Translations under genes and position numbers: made by a program | The notes under the pieces: model-generated | Databases searched by the model: none | Told to the model about the DNA's origin: nothing | The model's input: the letters and a program-made list of their open reading frames with translations, nothing else | Part shown: positions 48,711-59,329 of the stretch, piece by piece | Numbering within the stretch: position 1 is the stretch's first letter | Layout of the letters: the number at the start of each line of letters is the position of its first letter | Source of the DNA: Listeria ilorinensis | Lineage (GTDB): Bacteria; Bacillota; Bacilli; Lactobacillales; Listeriaceae | Direction of reading: 5' to 3' | DNA length: 64,000 bases | Assembly: GCF_913566895.1 (NCBI RefSeq) | Contig: NZ_CAJYCN010000002.1 | Span: 186,001-250,000, forward strand

Positions 48711-51122
48711 TTAGTTGGCCACAATATTGACAAGTTTTCCAGGAACGGCAATGACTTTGCGGATCGTTTTGCCCTCCAATGCGTCTTTCATCTTATCGTG
48801 CTCTCTGGCAAATTGTGCCATCTCTTCTTTGGTCATCGATTTGGCAATGACAGCCTTCGCTTTCAATTTTCCGTTCACTTGAAGGACGATTTCCACTTCA
48901 TCTTCGACCAATTTTGCTTCGTCATACGTTGGCCAAGTAGCATAGCTGATCGTTTCAGTGTGTCCCAATTTTTCCCAAAGCTCTTCTGCCACGTGCGGTG
49001 CAATCGGCGCCAAAAGCTTCACAAAGCCTTCTGCATATTCGACAGGAACAGTCGCTGCTTTATACGCTTCATTGATGAAAATCATCAGCGCAGAGATCCC
49101 CGTATTAAAACGCAAATCCTCATAATGATTGGTCACATCTTTGACCATTTGATGATAGGCCTTTTCAAGCGAACCGTCATTCTCAGCAACAATTTTCGCA
49201 CCCATCGAGCCATCTTCTTGAACGAACAAGCGCCACACACGATCCAAGAACTTGCGCGCTCCTTCTAGCCCATTTTCACTCCATGAAATGGAAGCCTCGA
49301 GTGGCCCCATGAACATTTCGTACAGTCGAAGTGTGTCAGCACCATATTTTTCTACAACATCATCTGGATTGACAACATTGCCACGAGATTTCGACATTTT
49401 TTCATTGTTCTCGCCAAGAATCATCCCTTGGTTGAATAGTTTTTGGAAAGGTTCTTTCGTTGGCACGACGCCAATATCATAAAGGAATTTATGCCAGAAA
49501 CGGGCATATAGCAAGTGTAGAACCGCATGTTCCGCGCCGCCAATATAAACATCGACAGGCAGCCATTCTGCCAATTTTTCCGGATCAGCCAGTTGCTCGT
49601 TGTTGTCTGGATCAATGTAGCGTAGGAAGTACCAGCTGGAACCTGCCCATTGCGGCATTGTATTCGTTTCACGGCGACCTTTGCGCCCATTTTCATCGAC
49701 CACATTTACCCAGTCTTTCAAATTGGCCAGTGGTGACTCCCCTGTACCAGAAGGTTTGATTTCAGTTGCTTTCGGCAAAAGAAGTGGCAACTCATTTTCG
49801 GGAACAAGCGTTGTTTCGCCGTCTTCCCAGTGGATAACAGGAATCGGTTCACCCCAGTAGCGCTGTCTGCTGAATAACCAGTCGCGCAAACGGTAGCTGA
49901 CTTTATGTTCCCCATGGTCATTTTCTTCCAGCCAAGCACACATTTTCTCGATCGCATCTTCTTTGTTCAAACCATCCAAAAAGTCCGAATTGATATGTGG
50001 GCCATCTTCTGTAAAGGCAGCCTTTGTAATATCACCACCCTCTAGAACTGGCTGTATCTTCAAATCAAATTGTTTCGCAAACTCATAGTCGCGTTCGTCA
50101 TGTGCAGGCACGGCCATGATTGCTCCCGTCCCGTATTGGATCAGTACATAGTCTGCAATCCAAACAGGTACTTTCTCCCCATTTGCCGGATTGAGCGCAT
50201 AGGCGCCTGTGAAAACACCTGTTTTTTCTTTCGACAGATCGGTCCGTTCAAGTTCACTTTTTCTTTCTACTTCTTTTTTATAGGCATCGACTGCTGCTTT
50301 TTGAGTTGGTGTCGTAATCTTGTCGACCAGTTCATGCTCAGGCGCCAGTACCGTATAGGTTGACCCAAAAAGTGTATCTGGACGAGTCGTGAATACGCGG
50401 AAACTTTCTTCTGTATCCGCTACTTGAAAAATCACTTCCGCGCCAACTGATTTACCGATCCAGTTGCGCTGCATGTCTTTGATATTCTCTGGCCAGTCAA
50501 CGAGATCCAGATCTTGCAAAAGCCGCTCAGCATAAGCCGTGATTTTTAGCATCCATTGGCGCATTGGTTTGCGGAAAACCGGGAATCCGCCACGTTCACT
50601 TTTCCCATCGATGACTTCTTCATTCGCAAGTACCGTTCCAAGCGCGGGACACCAGTTAACCGCCACTTCTGCTTCATAAGCAAGCCCTTTTTCATAAAGC
50701 TTTTCAAAGATCCACTGTGTCCATTTATAGTAGTTCGGATCTGTCGTATTGATTTCCCGATCCCAGTCATACGAAAAACCAAGCGACTTGATTTGACGTG
50801 TAAAATTGGCGATATTGAGTGCTGTAAATTCTTCCGGATCATTGCCGGTATCAATTGCGTACTGCTCTGCAGGAAGACCAAAAGCATCCCAACCGATCGG
50901 ATGAAGTACATTTTTCCCCTGCATCCGTTTCATTCGTGACAAAATATCTGTCGCCGTATAACCTTCCGGATGGCCAACATGCAGCCCTGCACCGGACGGA
51001 TACGGAAACATATCCAGCGCATAAAAGTTTTCCTTATTTTTATCGGTGGTTGTTTTGAACGTTTTGTTTTCATCCCAGTATTTTTGCCATTTTGGCTCTA
51101 CTGTTTTGTGATTAAATGTCAT
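48711..51122 (-). CDS. leuS: Leucyl-tRNA synthetase
   Basis: LeuS charges tRNA-Leu. The 803-residue class I enzyme has the HIGH-type motif in [18 protein letters not shown] (about 41-58), the CP1 editing domain (about 220-420) and the KMSKS motif in [10 protein letters not shown] (near 572). The C-terminal domain is complete. The gene is under a leader T-box and is followed by a long gap. Confidence 0.98.
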   Translation of the reverse strand: MTFNHKTVEPKWQKYWDENKTFKTTTDKNKENFYALDMFPYPSGAGLHVGHPEGYTATDILSRMKRMQGKNVLHPIGWDAFGLPAEQYAIDTGNDPEEFTALNIANFTRQIKSLGFSYDWDREINTTDPNYYKWTQWIFEKLYEKGLAYEAEVAVNWCPALGTVLANEEVIDGKSERGGFPVFRKPMRQWMLKITAYAERLLQDLDLVDWPENIKDMQRNWIGKSVGAEVIFQVADTEESFRVFTTRPDTLFGSTYTVLAPEHELVDKITTPTQKAAVDAYKKEVERKSELERTDLSKEKTGVFTGAYALNPANGEKVPVWIADYVLIQYGTGAIMAVPAHDERDYEFAKQFDLKIQPVLEGGDITKAAFTEDGPHINSDFLDGLNKEDAIEKMCAWLEENDHGEHKVSYRLRDWLFSRQRYWGEPIPVIHWEDGETTLVPENELPLLLPKATEIKPSGTGESPLANLKDWVNVVDENGRKGRRETNTMPQWAGSSWYFLRYIDPDNNEQLADPEKLAEWLPVDVYIGGAEHAVLHLLYARFWHKFLYDIGVVPTKEPFQKLFNQGMILGENNEKMSKSRGNVVNPDDVVEKYGADTLRLYEMFMGPLEASISWSENGLEGARKFLDRVWRLFVQEDGSMGAKIVAENDGSLEKAYHQMVKDVTNHYEDLRFNTGISALMIFINEAYKAATVPVEYAEGFVKLLAPIAPHVAEELWEKLGHTETISYATWPTYDEAKLVEDEVEIVLQVNGKLKAKAVIAKSMTKEEMAQFAREHDKMKDALEGKTIRKVIAVPGKLVNIVAN

Positions 51123-51149
51123 CGTCTCTATTCCCTTCTCTTAAAAAAT

Positions 51150-51400
51150 CGGCTACAAAAAAAGCCTCCGTCCTCACAGCAAAAATTGCCATGGGACGAG
51201 AGACTTGCCTCCCGCGGTACCACCCAAATTAGTGTTCACCACTCTACTTCTTTTGATCCTTAACGCGGAAAACGGGGCAAGCCCTAGCTCTGAGGCAAGT
51301 TCATCCTGTTTTTGGTTCAGCTCGCACCAACCGCTGACTCTCTCGACCAAAACGTACGGACTACTACTCCTCTTCATAGCCATCTCTTATTGAATAGCTC
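51150..51400 (-). promoter_or_regulatory. T-box leader of leuS
   Basis: On the minus strand the T-box core GGGTGGTACCGCGGG is unmistakable (51215-51235), preceded by a Stem I region with AGAGGAGTAGTA and GAGAGAGTCAGCGGTTGG. It is followed by a terminator that ends in GGAGGCTTTTTTT (51157-51170). Uncharged tRNA-Leu should bind and allow read-through. I did not settle the specifier codon; CTT and CTC both occur in the right area. The remaining gap 51401-51508 shows only the promoter area. Confidence 0.93.
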
Positions 51401-51508
51401 TATTGTAGCCGATTTTCAGCGCTTTGGCAAGAGTCGGTTGTATCTCTTTTCATCATCCAAATAAATGGAGCGCACCTTCTTGAAATGAAGCAGCAAATCC
51501 CCCCTGTT

Positions 51509-52927
51509 CTATTCATCTGAAGGGAAGGGGGCTGCTTTCTTCCTCATAAACGGATAGAGAACAAATCCGAGTAAAAATAGACCAATGCTTAGAAGAAAAA
51601 CGGTTAGATCCTCCGTCCCGCTCTTGATGATCCAACTTGAATAACAGATGGCAAGAACGGCAATGATCCCATCCAGAACTCGTTTCCCTATTCGGTCATG
51701 TTGATAACTTTCCCCTGTGACAGTTAATTTTAGCTGATAAACTGGTGAAATAAAATACTGCACAAGAAAAGCTAACGTGGAAACTTTTACCACAAAATCA
51801 TATGCAAAAGCAATATTTCCCGATAAAGTCGATAAGATGAAAATTTGGGAAGCCAAGCAAGTCAAAACAAGTGAGCGAATCGGTGTCCCATTTTTATTCG
51901 TCTTTTTCAAATAAGGCAAAAACAAACCTGTTTTGGCCGCCTGATGCGGCGCTTCTGCACTCATCATCACCCAACCGACCGCTGATCCAAACAGACAAAT
52001 CAAAGCAAGCAGTGCCATCACGGCCGATCCTCCAGAGCCAATCACTGAATCCAGCGCATCTGCCAGCGGACTCGCACTACCGAGCAAGTGACTTTTCGGA
52101 ATGAGGCCAAGTGTTAAAATAGAAATCGCAATGTAGAGCAAAACAGAGATGCCGAGCCCCGAAATCGTGGCCAATTGGATCGTCCGCCCTGACTTTGCTC
52201 GTCCAGCAAACATCATAGCCGATTCGATCCCAATAAACGCCCAAAGAGTAACGATTGCTGCCTGATTCACCTGACTGAGCAGACCATTTTCAAGACCGCT
52301 CGTATCTATGACTGGGTGATAAAACGTACCCATTGTCGCAGACTGAAAAGCAAAAATAGCCACAACGATAAACAAAAAAAATCCAATCACTTTGGCTGCT
52401 GTCGCAATCAGATTGATTTTCCCTGCTCCGCTGACGCCTTTAGAAATAATCAAAGCAACACCCCAGAGCAGTACTGAACAGACCAGAAATGTCAACAATT
52501 GGCCTTCATAAAGCGTATAGCTACCTACTTGAAAAAGTAACTGATCACTATTTAAAATCGGAAAGAAAACCGACAAATAGCCAGCAAAAGAAGTAATGAT
52601 GGATACATTTCCTGCCCAATTTGCCACCCAATAGCTCCAAACCGCAATAAAGCCTGCCATGTTTTTCGCCTTTTGATTTTTGAACAGCGCGTATGCATGA
52701 CTCTGTGCGCCACTTGTCAGTTCCGGCTTTTTCACTGCCAGATTCCCAAACACCAGTGCAATCATCAAAACGCCCAATCCCGTTAGCGACCAGGCAAGTA
52801 AGATCGCCAGCGGACTCGCTACTTCTGCCATTTGGCGCGGTAACATAAAAATACCTGAACCAATCATATTTCCTACAACTAGACTAGTCAGGATAAAATA
52901 ACCCATTTTTTTCTGTTTTGTTGTCAT
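51509..52927 (-). CDS. Amino-acid permease, APA (basic amino acid/polyamine antiporter) family
   Basis: The 472-residue protein has about 12 membrane helices and the APC signature GNMIGSGIFMLPRQMA near its N terminus. The long GVSGAGKINLIATAAKVIG region and a LFGSAVGWVMMSAEAPH block suggest the arginine/ornithine antiporter (ArcD/YdgI-like) branch. The substrate cannot be given. It lies upstream of leuS in the same direction but is outside the T-box control. A small ribosome-binding site (AAGGGG) is present. Confidence 0.8.
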   Translation of the reverse strand: MTTKQKKMGYFILTSLVVGNMIGSGIFMLPRQMAEVASPLAILLAWSLTGLGVLMIALVFGNLAVKKPELTSGAQSHAYALFKNQKAKNMAGFIAVWSYWVANWAGNVSIITSFAGYLSVFFPILNSDQLLFQVGSYTLYEGQLLTFLVCSVLLWGVALIISKGVSGAGKINLIATAAKVIGFFLFIVVAIFAFQSATMGTFYHPVIDTSGLENGLLSQVNQAAIVTLWAFIGIESAMMFAGRAKSGRTIQLATISGLGISVLLYIAISILTLGLIPKSHLLGSASPLADALDSVIGSGGSAVMALLALICLFGSAVGWVMMSAEAPHQAAKTGLFLPYLKKTNKNGTPIRSLVLTCLASQIFILSTLSGNIAFAYDFVVKVSTLAFLVQYFISPVYQLKLTVTGESYQHDRIGKRVLDGIIAVLAICYSSWIIKSGTEDLTVFLLSIGLFLLGFVLYPFMRKKAAPFPSDE

Positions 52928-53068
52928 CTGTATATTAACCCCTTCAACTTATTATCGCTTTACCAAATTAAAGACTTGTACATCATATCAAAAATGCCAT
53001 TTCTCGTCAAACTTCCCTCACTATCTGCAAAAAATTATGGTACACTATGTTCAGGAGTTGATCGAACA

Positions 53069-54040
53069 ATGATGAAAAAAGAAAAGCTGATTAATCCGTT
53101 CCCTTATGCAAGCGACAATAAACGCTATCATACTTGGAATTACTGCCTAAGAGAACAATTTGGCGAGAAAACGTTTAAAATCGCCCTTGACGGTGGCTTT
53201 GACTGCCCCAACCGTGATGGCACAGTGGCACACGGCGGCTGCACCTTCTGTAGTGCAGCAGGGTCTGGTGACTTTGCTGGAAATCGGGCAGATGACTTAA
53301 CCAAACAATTTACTGAAATCAAAGAAAAAATGCACCATAAATGGAAAAATGGCAAATATATCGCCTACTTTCAGGCGTTTACCAATACCCATGCACCCGT
53401 AAGCGAACTTCGGGAAAAATTTGAAACAGTTCTAAACGAAGAAAACGTGGTCGGTCTGTCGATCGCTACTCGACCAGATTGTCTGCCAGACGATGTCGTT
53501 GATTATTTAGCTGAACTGAATGAGCGGACCTATTTATGGATGGAATTGGGGCTGCAAACAGCCCATGATGCAACTGGCCGGCTGATCAACCGTGCCCATG
53601 ATTACGACTGCTATTTAGAAGGAATTGGCAAGCTACATGAGCGCGGCATTCGTGTCTGCACGCACATCATCAACGGACTGCCAAAAGAAACGCCTGAAAT
53701 GATGCTTGAGACCGCTCAGAAAGTGGTAGATAGCGGCGCGGAAGGTATCAAAATCCACCTACTGCATCTCCTGCGGGGAACGCCGATGGTCGAGGACTAC
53801 AAACGCGGCGATCTGACTTTTTTGACACAGGACGATTATGTCAATCTCGTCTGCGACCAACTAGAAATTCTACCGCCTGAAATGGTCATCCAGCGAATCA
53901 CCGGAGACGGTGGTGCAAGTGATTTGATCGGACCAATATGGAGTCTCAACAAATTTGAAGTCTTGAATGCTATTGATGCGGAACTCTTGCGTCGAAACAG
54001 CTTTCAAGGGCGACTCTATCAGAAAGAAGGCAGCAAGTGA
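53069..54040 (+). CDS. mnmL: Radical SAM protein of the YtqA/MnmL family
   Basis: The 323-residue protein is of the TIGR01212 (YtqA) radical SAM family. The iron-sulfur ligands are C46, C58 and C61 in CPNRDGTVAHGGCTFC, with the wide spacing of this family. In B. subtilis YtqA (MnmL) and YtqB (MnmM) have been described as an alternative route in wobble-uridine tRNA modification, replacing MnmC; here the two genes are adjacent. The start is ATG 53069, 11 bases after AGGAG; the frame opens 31 codons earlier without support. Confidence 0.85.
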   Translation: MMKKEKLINPFPYASDNKRYHTWNYCLREQFGEKTFKIALDGGFDCPNRDGTVAHGGCTFCSAAGSGDFAGNRADDLTKQFTEIKEKMHHKWKNGKYIAYFQAFTNTHAPVSELREKFETVLNEENVVGLSIATRPDCLPDDVVDYLAELNERTYLWMELGLQTAHDATGRLINRAHDYDCYLEGIGKLHERGIRVCTHIINGLPKETPEMMLETAQKVVDSGAEGIKIHLLHLLRGTPMVEDYKRGDLTFLTQDDYVNLVCDQLEILPPEMVIQRITGDGGASDLIGPIWSLNKFEVLNAIDAELLRRNSFQGRLYQKEGSK

Positions 54041-54600
54041 TGCCACTCCAAAAAGTGCTCCCCTTTTGTCACGCTCTCCTAAAAGAAACCGTTCAAGCAG
54101 GCGACACAGTCATTGACGGAACATGCGGCAATGGCCATGATACCTTGTTGCTAGCTCGCTTGGTGGGTCCGTCCGGTCATGTTTACGGCTTTGATATTCA
54201 GGAAACAGCTTTAAAAAGTACACGCGATCGCCTTTGTCAAGCCGGTGAACTGAGCCAAGTCAGCTTGATCCATGCAAGCCATGCGGATTTCAGTCATTAT
54301 GTTTCCATGCCTATCCGAGCAGGCATTTTCAATCTTGGCTATCTGCCCGGCGGTGATAAAACGATTACGACACAGCCAGAGTCAACCATTGCCTCCCTTC
54401 GCGTGATATTGCCACAACTGGAAAAAGGCGGCCTGCTGATTTTAGTTGTCTATCACGGACATCCAGAAGGTAAAATTGAAAAAGAACATGTGCTTGATTA
54501 CGTGCAAAAACTGCCGCAAGAAAGTTACCAAGTTTTGCAATACGGCTTTATCAATCAGCGCAATGATCCACCCTTTGTTCTTGCTATCCAAAAAAAATAG
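54040..54600 (+). CDS. mnmM: SAM-dependent methyltransferase of the YtqB/MnmM family
   Basis: The 186-residue class I methyltransferase has the SAM-binding motif VIDGTCGNGHDTLLLA (about 24-39) and the motif GIFNLGYLPGGDK near 97-109, typical of YtqB. In B. subtilis MnmM methylates the 5-aminomethyl group of wobble (thio)uridine. Its ATG overlaps the mnmL stop by one base (TGATG); a GTG one codon earlier is an alternative. A strong terminator follows, so the pair forms a closed two-gene unit. Confidence 0.88.
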   Translation: MPLQKVLPFCHALLKETVQAGDTVIDGTCGNGHDTLLLARLVGPSGHVYGFDIQETALKSTRDRLCQAGELSQVSLIHASHADFSHYVSMPIRAGIFNLGYLPGGDKTITTQPESTIASLRVILPQLEKGGLLILVVYHGHPEGKIEKEHVLDYVQKLPQESYQVLQYGFINQRNDPPFVLAIQKK

Positions 54601-54640
54601 ACGTTTGCTGCCCGAAATTTTTCAGGCAGCAAACGTCTTT
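54598..54640. terminator. Bidirectional terminator between mnmM and asnB
   Basis: The arms AGACGTTTGCTGCC and GGCAGCAAACGTCT form a perfect 14-base-pair stem, with T-runs on both strands. It ends both convergent units. Confidence 0.95.
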
Positions 54641-56506
54641 TTATTTGCCAAATGTATATTTTTCTTCTACGTAAATACTGTACCAGATCATAAAGATCAC
54701 AACTGTCCATATTTTCCGGCTATAGTCATGTTTACCCGCACAATGATCTTCCAAAAGCTGAAGCACATAGGGTTTATTAATCAGATGATCTGTGCCTGAT
54801 TCGCGAATGATATTTTTGACCCATTCGTTCATCTCATTTTTTAGCCAGTGACGAATCGGTACAGGGAATCCAAGTTTCCGACGATTCAGCACATGATCTG
54901 GCACAAAAGATTCTGCTGCTTTACGTAAGATATATTTCGTTGTATTGTGTGAAATCTTCATATCTGACGGAATGTTTTTTGCCACATCAAAAACAGCCTT
55001 ATCTAAGAATGGCACACGCACTTCAAGCGAGTTGGCCATTGTCATCCGATCCGCTTTAAGTAAGATATCGCCGCGTAACCAAGTATGGATATCAATGTAT
55101 TGCATCCGGTCGATTGGATGATAATGCTTGGTTTCCGCATAAAATGGATCTGTGATTTGAGTATAGGCATGACCTTCCTGATAATTCGGCAGAAGAATAC
55201 GTTTATCTGTTTCATCGAACATTTTCGCATTTCCGATATATCGCTCTTCCATCGGCGTCGTACCACGTTCAAGGAAGCTTTTGCCCCGCATCCCCTCAGG
55301 CATCACTTTAGCCACACTGCGAAGCATCGATTTAAGCGCACCTGGCATCTTGCCAAACATAGCCAGCGAATTAGGCTCATTATAAATCGTATAGCCGCCG
55401 AACAACTCATCTGCCCCTTCACCGGAAAGTGCCACTGTCACTTGTTTGCGCGCTTCACGTGCTAAGAAATAAAGTGGAATCGCCGCTGGATCTGCAAGCG
55501 GATCATCCATATGCCAAACGATTTTTGGCAATTCATCCATATATTCTTGTGGTGTAATCACATAACTGATATTTTCTACACCTAGTTTATCTGCTGTTTC
55601 TTTTGCGACATCAATTTCAGAAAAACCTTCGCGTTCAAAACCAACAGAAAATGTTTTGATAGCTGGGTGATATTCTTTAGCGATCGATGCAATGATCGAG
55701 CTGTCGATCCCGCCCGAAAGAAATGAACCAACTGGCACATCAGAGCGCATATGTACCTTCACAGAATCATATAACACATCGCGAATCTCTTTGACCCACG
55801 TTTCTTCTGATTTTTGAACCGGCGTAAAAGCCACTTTCCAGTACTGACTGATCTTCATTTCACCACCGATTTTTTTCGTAAAGTGATGACCAGGCAGCAA
55901 ACGTTTCACTTCTGATGTAAGTGTATCTGGTTCTGGAACAAATTGGAACGTCATATAATTTTGCAGCGACACTTCGTCCAGCGTTTTTTTCTGCAAAGCA
56001 TGAAGTATCGATTTTTTTTCAGAACCCATGTATAATTTGCCGTTTTCTTCTGCATAAAAGAAAGGTTTGATACCGAATGGATCACGCGCACCGTACACGA
56101 CTTCTTCCTGTTTGTCCCAAATAACGAAACCAAACATCCCACGAAGTTTGCTGGCTGTTTCTTCTTTATATTTAGAATACGCAGCAATAATAACTTCTGT
56201 GTCGCTCTCCGTTTCAAAAGTCAATCCTTCTTCTTTTAAAGCTTCCCGGAGCTCTACATAGTTATAAATTTCACCATTAAAAATGATCCAGTAGCGTTCA
56301 TTTTCATACGTTAATGGCTGATGACCATTCTCCACATCAATAATGCTCAAACGTCTAAAACCAAATTGAATATGCGCATCGGTAAAGTAGCCTTCATCAT
56401 CCGGCCCGCGGTGCGTGATCATATCATTCATTTCTTTAAAGGTTGCTTTTTCTTCGCCTGTAATTTCAGCAATGCGATCATGTACGCATCCTACAAATCC
56501 ACACAT
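54641..56506 (-). CDS. asnB: Asparagine synthase (glutamine-hydrolysing)
   Basis: AsnB makes asparagine from aspartate, ATP and glutamine. The 621-residue protein begins MCGFVGCVHD with the catalytic Cys2 of the glutaminase domain (2-210). The synthetase domain has the PPi loop SGGIDSSIIAS near 258-268. The family length and the C-terminal RKLGFPVPIRHWL block are normal. In Bacillus asnB is close to metK, as here. Confidence 0.95.
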   Translation of the reverse strand: MCGFVGCVHDRIAEITGEEKATFKEMNDMITHRGPDDEGYFTDAHIQFGFRRLSIIDVENGHQPLTYENERYWIIFNGEIYNYVELREALKEEGLTFETESDTEVIIAAYSKYKEETASKLRGMFGFVIWDKQEEVVYGARDPFGIKPFFYAEENGKLYMGSEKKSILHALQKKTLDEVSLQNYMTFQFVPEPDTLTSEVKRLLPGHHFTKKIGGEMKISQYWKVAFTPVQKSEETWVKEIRDVLYDSVKVHMRSDVPVGSFLSGGIDSSIIASIAKEYHPAIKTFSVGFEREGFSEIDVAKETADKLGVENISYVITPQEYMDELPKIVWHMDDPLADPAAIPLYFLAREARKQVTVALSGEGADELFGGYTIYNEPNSLAMFGKMPGALKSMLRSVAKVMPEGMRGKSFLERGTTPMEERYIGNAKMFDETDKRILLPNYQEGHAYTQITDPFYAETKHYHPIDRMQYIDIHTWLRGDILLKADRMTMANSLEVRVPFLDKAVFDVAKNIPSDMKISHNTTKYILRKAAESFVPDHVLNRRKLGFPVPIRHWLKNEMNEWVKNIIRESGTDHLINKPYVLQLLEDHCAGKHDYSRKIWTVVIFMIWYSIYVEEKYTFGK

Positions 56507-56665
56507 CGATACATGTCTCCTCTATTTTTAAAAATTAATTTTCTCTTTATGGTTTTCACAACGTTTATCATATCATAAAGCACACTTCTTTGCACTGTTT
56601 TGCGGATGATTTTTTCCGTAAGCGTTCTCTTGAAACCGCTCCAAACCTGTCATATGCATCTGAAT

Positions 56666-56698
56666 GAAAAAGAGCGTCCGCAACTTGCGAACGCTCTA
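56666..56698 (-). terminator. Terminator after metK
   Basis: On the minus strand AGAGCGTTCGCAA and TTGCGGACGCTCT pair (with one G-U) around a tight loop, followed by TTTTTC. It lies shortly after the metK stop codon. Confidence 0.88.
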
Positions 56699-56708
56699 TA
56701 ACTTAAAG

Positions 56709-57908
56709 TTATTTAGCTAAAAATTGTTTAAGATCAAGTGCTTTGTCCGTTTTCTCCCATGGTAGATCCACATCAACACGACCAAAGTGCCCAAATGCCG
56801 CTGTTTGACGATAAATGGGACGTCGTAAGTCGAGCATTTTGATGATTCCAGCTGGCCGAAGATCGAAATTCGCCCGCACAGCTGCTGTCAGTTCTTCTTC
56901 TGAATAAGGACTCGTTCCGTAAGTCTCAATTGAAATCGAAACAGGATGAGCAACACCGATGGCATAAGCAAGCTGCACCTCGGCTTTTTTGGCCAGTCCT
57001 GCCGCCACGATATTTTTCGCTACATACCGAGCTGCATACGCACCAGATCGGTCCACTTTAGTCGGATCTTTTCCAGAAAAGGCGCCTCCACCATGACGGG
57101 CATAACCGCCATATGTATCCACAATGATCTTCCGACCTGTAAGTCCTGCATCGCCTTGTGGACCACCGATCACAAATCGACCAGTTGGATTAATAAAGTA
57201 CTTGGTTTCATCGTCTAACAGGGACGCATCAATCACCGCCTGAATAACCTGTTCTTTCATGTCTTTGGCGATTTGTTCTTGTGAAATATCCGGATGGTGC
57301 TGTGTGGAGATCACAATCGTATCCACACGCTTTGGCTGCCCCTCCGAATCATATTCCACAGTCACTTGCGTTTTCGCATCAGGACGTAAATAATCGATCG
57401 TTTCATTCTTGCGCAGTTCGGCAATTTTACGCGCCAAACCATGCGCTAAATGGATCGGAAGCGGCATCAATACCTCTGTTTCATCCGTTGCGAAGCCAAA
57501 CATCAAGCCCTGATCACCAGCACCAATCGCTTCGATCGCAGCATCCTGTTCTTCACCCGACCGCGCCTCTAGCGCCTGATCCACGCCTTGTGCAATATCT
57601 GGTGACTGTTCATCGATCGCTGTAAGCACGGCACACGTTTCTGCATCAAAGCCATATTTAGCCCGTGTATATCCGATTTCCTTAACTGTTTCCCGAACGA
57701 TTTTCGGAATATCCACATAAACCGATGTCGTAATCTCTCCTGCAACAAGTACAAGACCTGTCGTTACGGTTGTTTCACAGGCGACCCGAGCATCGGGATC
57801 TTTTGCAATGATTGCATCCAAAATAGCATCTGAAATCTGATCGGCAATCTTATCCGGATGGCCGTCAGAAACCGATTCTGATGTAAATAAATGACGATTT
57901 GCTGTCAT
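56709..57908 (-). CDS. metK: S-adenosylmethionine synthetase
   Basis: MetK makes SAM from methionine and ATP. The 399-residue protein has [23 protein letters not shown] at the start, [12 protein letters not shown] near 120 and the P-loop-like [16 protein letters not shown] near 265. I set the start at ATG 57908, behind AGGAGG; the frame continues 53 codons upstream through the riboswitch terminator, which is not coding. Confidence 0.97.
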   Translation of the reverse strand: MTANRHLFTSESVSDGHPDKIADQISDAILDAIIAKDPDARVACETTVTTGLVLVAGEITTSVYVDIPKIVRETVKEIGYTRAKYGFDAETCAVLTAIDEQSPDIAQGVDQALEARSGEEQDAAIEAIGAGDQGLMFGFATDETEVLMPLPIHLAHGLARKIAELRKNETIDYLRPDAKTQVTVEYDSEGQPKRVDTIVISTQHHPDISQEQIAKDMKEQVIQAVIDASLLDDETKYFINPTGRFVIGGPQGDAGLTGRKIIVDTYGGYARHGGGAFSGKDPTKVDRSGAYAARYVAKNIVAAGLAKKAEVQLAYAIGVAHPVSISIETYGTSPYSEEELTAAVRANFDLRPAGIIKMLDLRRPIYRQTAAFGHFGRVDVDLPWEKTDKALDLKQFLAK

Positions 57909-58002
57909 TTTTTTGTTCCTCCTTTTTTCTCTTCCAAAAGCATCAAGCTGATTGCTGAACGTACTTATAGACAAAACCAAACGCTGTAAACAGATTTTGC
58001 CA

Positions 58003-58160
58003 GTAAAAAACGCCTTCTCTTTGACACACAGAGAAAAGGCGTTACATGTACGTACCTTTGCTCTCATCGTTCAGGATTTCTCCTGCAACAGGTTAGCACC
58101 TTACAGTTATTCTGTAGGTTGCTGGGCTTCAAAGGGCCAGTCCCTCTACCGCTCTGGATA
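58003..58160 (-). promoter_or_regulatory. SAM-I (S-box) riboswitch of metK
   Basis: The S-box core is visible on the minus strand: CCAGAGCGGTAGAGGGACTGG, then CCCAGCAACC, AAGGTGCTAACCTG and GATGAGAGCAAAGG. It is followed by a terminator, AACGCCTTTTCTCT / AGAGAAGGCGTT, with a T-run. SAM binding should favour the terminator and lower metK expression. Confidence 0.95.
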
Positions 58161-58214
58161 AAAGCTTATTAATTTCTCATCTAGAATAACATAATCCTTA
58201 GCCACACGCAATAG

Positions 58215-58511
58215 TCAGTCTTCCCATTCTGAGAGGCGCAACACATTCGGCCATTCTTCCTGCGGGATTTGTTGGAAGCTCTGATAAAAATCTTCCCCCT
58301 TGCTGGTTCTCCGGTAACGCACCTTCGTGTCTTGCTGGTAGCGAAAAATAAAATGATGCTCCTCTAATGCGTAAAGCGTATAGAGAAAATCAGATTTACT
58401 CAATTTTATTGGCTTATTATGTGAATAATCATTGACTAATTCATTCATGTTCGACATACTGTCATCAATATTTTTCAGAATTTGATAAGCTAATTTAAAT
58501 TCCACTTGCAT
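58215..58511 (-). CDS. Small helical protein with winged-helix-like pattern, function unknown
   Basis: I do not recognise this gene. It encodes 98 residues (104 if a GTG at 58529 is used) of charged helical character. The central part KLSKSDFLYTLYALEEHHFIF with the following basic strand KVRYRRTSKGEDFYQ looks like the second half of a small winged helix. It ends in an acidic, Trp-rich segment (EEWPNVLRLSEWED). Neither start has a strong ribosome-binding site. It stands between metK and the DCC gene on the same strand. Confidence 0.55.
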   Translation of the reverse strand: MQVEFKLAYQILKNIDDSMSNMNELVNDYSHNKPIKLSKSDFLYTLYALEEHHFIFRYQQDTKVRYRRTSKGEDFYQSFQQIPQEEWPNVLRLSEWED

Positions 58512-58552
58512 ATCTGTCACACTTCCCACTAATTTAACTCATTATAGCCGAT

Positions 58553-58918
58553 TCACCTTCTCCTAGACAAATGAAATAGATTGAGCAGTCGCATGATTCG
58601 ATGTCGTCTCTTAGCAACAAACCGATATGCAGCTTCTCCAAATCGCGGTACTAGTGGAAGATAACAGAGCATGCTCGGGACTTTTAAAAGGGGCAAGCGG
58701 GTCAAAATGCGCCGAATTGCGTAAAAACCGCGATATACGCGTCCATTCGAGCGGACTACATGGAGCGTTTGCTTTAACTGTTCAGGCTCCAAAATCGTTC
58801 CTTTATACGCCTGCAGTGGAAAAAATAGCAGTTTCTTTTGCCAATCCAACTTCTCCATAACACGTTTGGAAAGCTGGCAAAATGAGCACTTTTCATCATA
58901 TAAAACAATATCAACCAT
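58553..58918 (-). CDS. DCC-family thiol-disulfide oxidoreductase-like protein
   Basis: The 121-residue protein is of the DUF393 (DCC) family, named after its DxxCxxC pattern. Here DEKCSFC has both cysteines (C11 and C14), near the start. The family block VVRSNGRVYRGFYAIRRIL and a C-terminal basic helix are present. The redox function is inferred. The start is ATG 58918 behind AGAGGTG; an in-frame GTG lies nine bases before. Confidence 0.85.
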   Translation of the reverse strand: MVDIVLYDEKCSFCQLSKRVMEKLDWQKKLLFFPLQAYKGTILEPEQLKQTLHVVRSNGRVYRGFYAIRRILTRLPLLKVPSMLCYLPLVPRFGEAAYRFVAKRRHRIMRLLNLFHLSRRR

Positions 58919-59019
58919 TTCAATCACCTCTTTCCTTTCTTCTTTCCTCTTATCAAGATTTAAAACCTATGGTATGATAGATAAATAAATTAGAAGAAAA
59001 GAATCAAAGGAGTAATCAA

Positions 59020-59322
59020 ATGGCATTCATTCCACTCACCTTAATTATATTTCTAGGCTTTCTAGCCGCGATGTTACTTTTTGAATTTGTTGTTAAATGG
59101 CGTTGGTTTAAATATTTTTTAGCCACTATGGGGCTTATTGCTAGTGGCATCATCTTTTTTATCAGTTTTTATGGAGCAGGACTTTCTCAAACAGAGATTG
59201 CCATTGCAGTCTTTTTAGCCAGTTTTGGTGAATATGTTCTATCACTGATCATCAGCTTGATTAGCTTTTTTGTCCGCCGCAGCAAAAACAAGGCACCGAA
59301 AAAAGTCAAAACTGCTTCTTAA
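59020..59322 (+). CDS. Small membrane protein, function unknown
   Basis: The 100-residue protein has three hydrophobic segments (about 3-23, 32-52 and 60-84) and a Lys-rich C-terminal tail (RRSKNKAPKKVKTAS). No family is recognised. CAAAGGAG precedes the ATG, and a perfect terminator follows within ten bases, so it is a single-gene unit. A TATGAT-like -10 lies about 45 bases upstream. Confidence 0.7.
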   Translation: MAFIPLTLIIFLGFLAAMLLFEFVVKWRWFKYFLATMGLIASGIIFFISFYGAGLSQTEIAIAVFLASFGEYVLSLIISLISFFVRRSKNKAPKKVKTAS

Positions 59323-59329
59323 AAACGTT

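Noticed and set aside
57909-58067. Extended MetK N terminus of 53 extra residues
   Set aside because: That stretch overlaps the SAM riboswitch terminator, and the ATG at 57908 has a strong ribosome-binding site and starts at the family's usual first residues.
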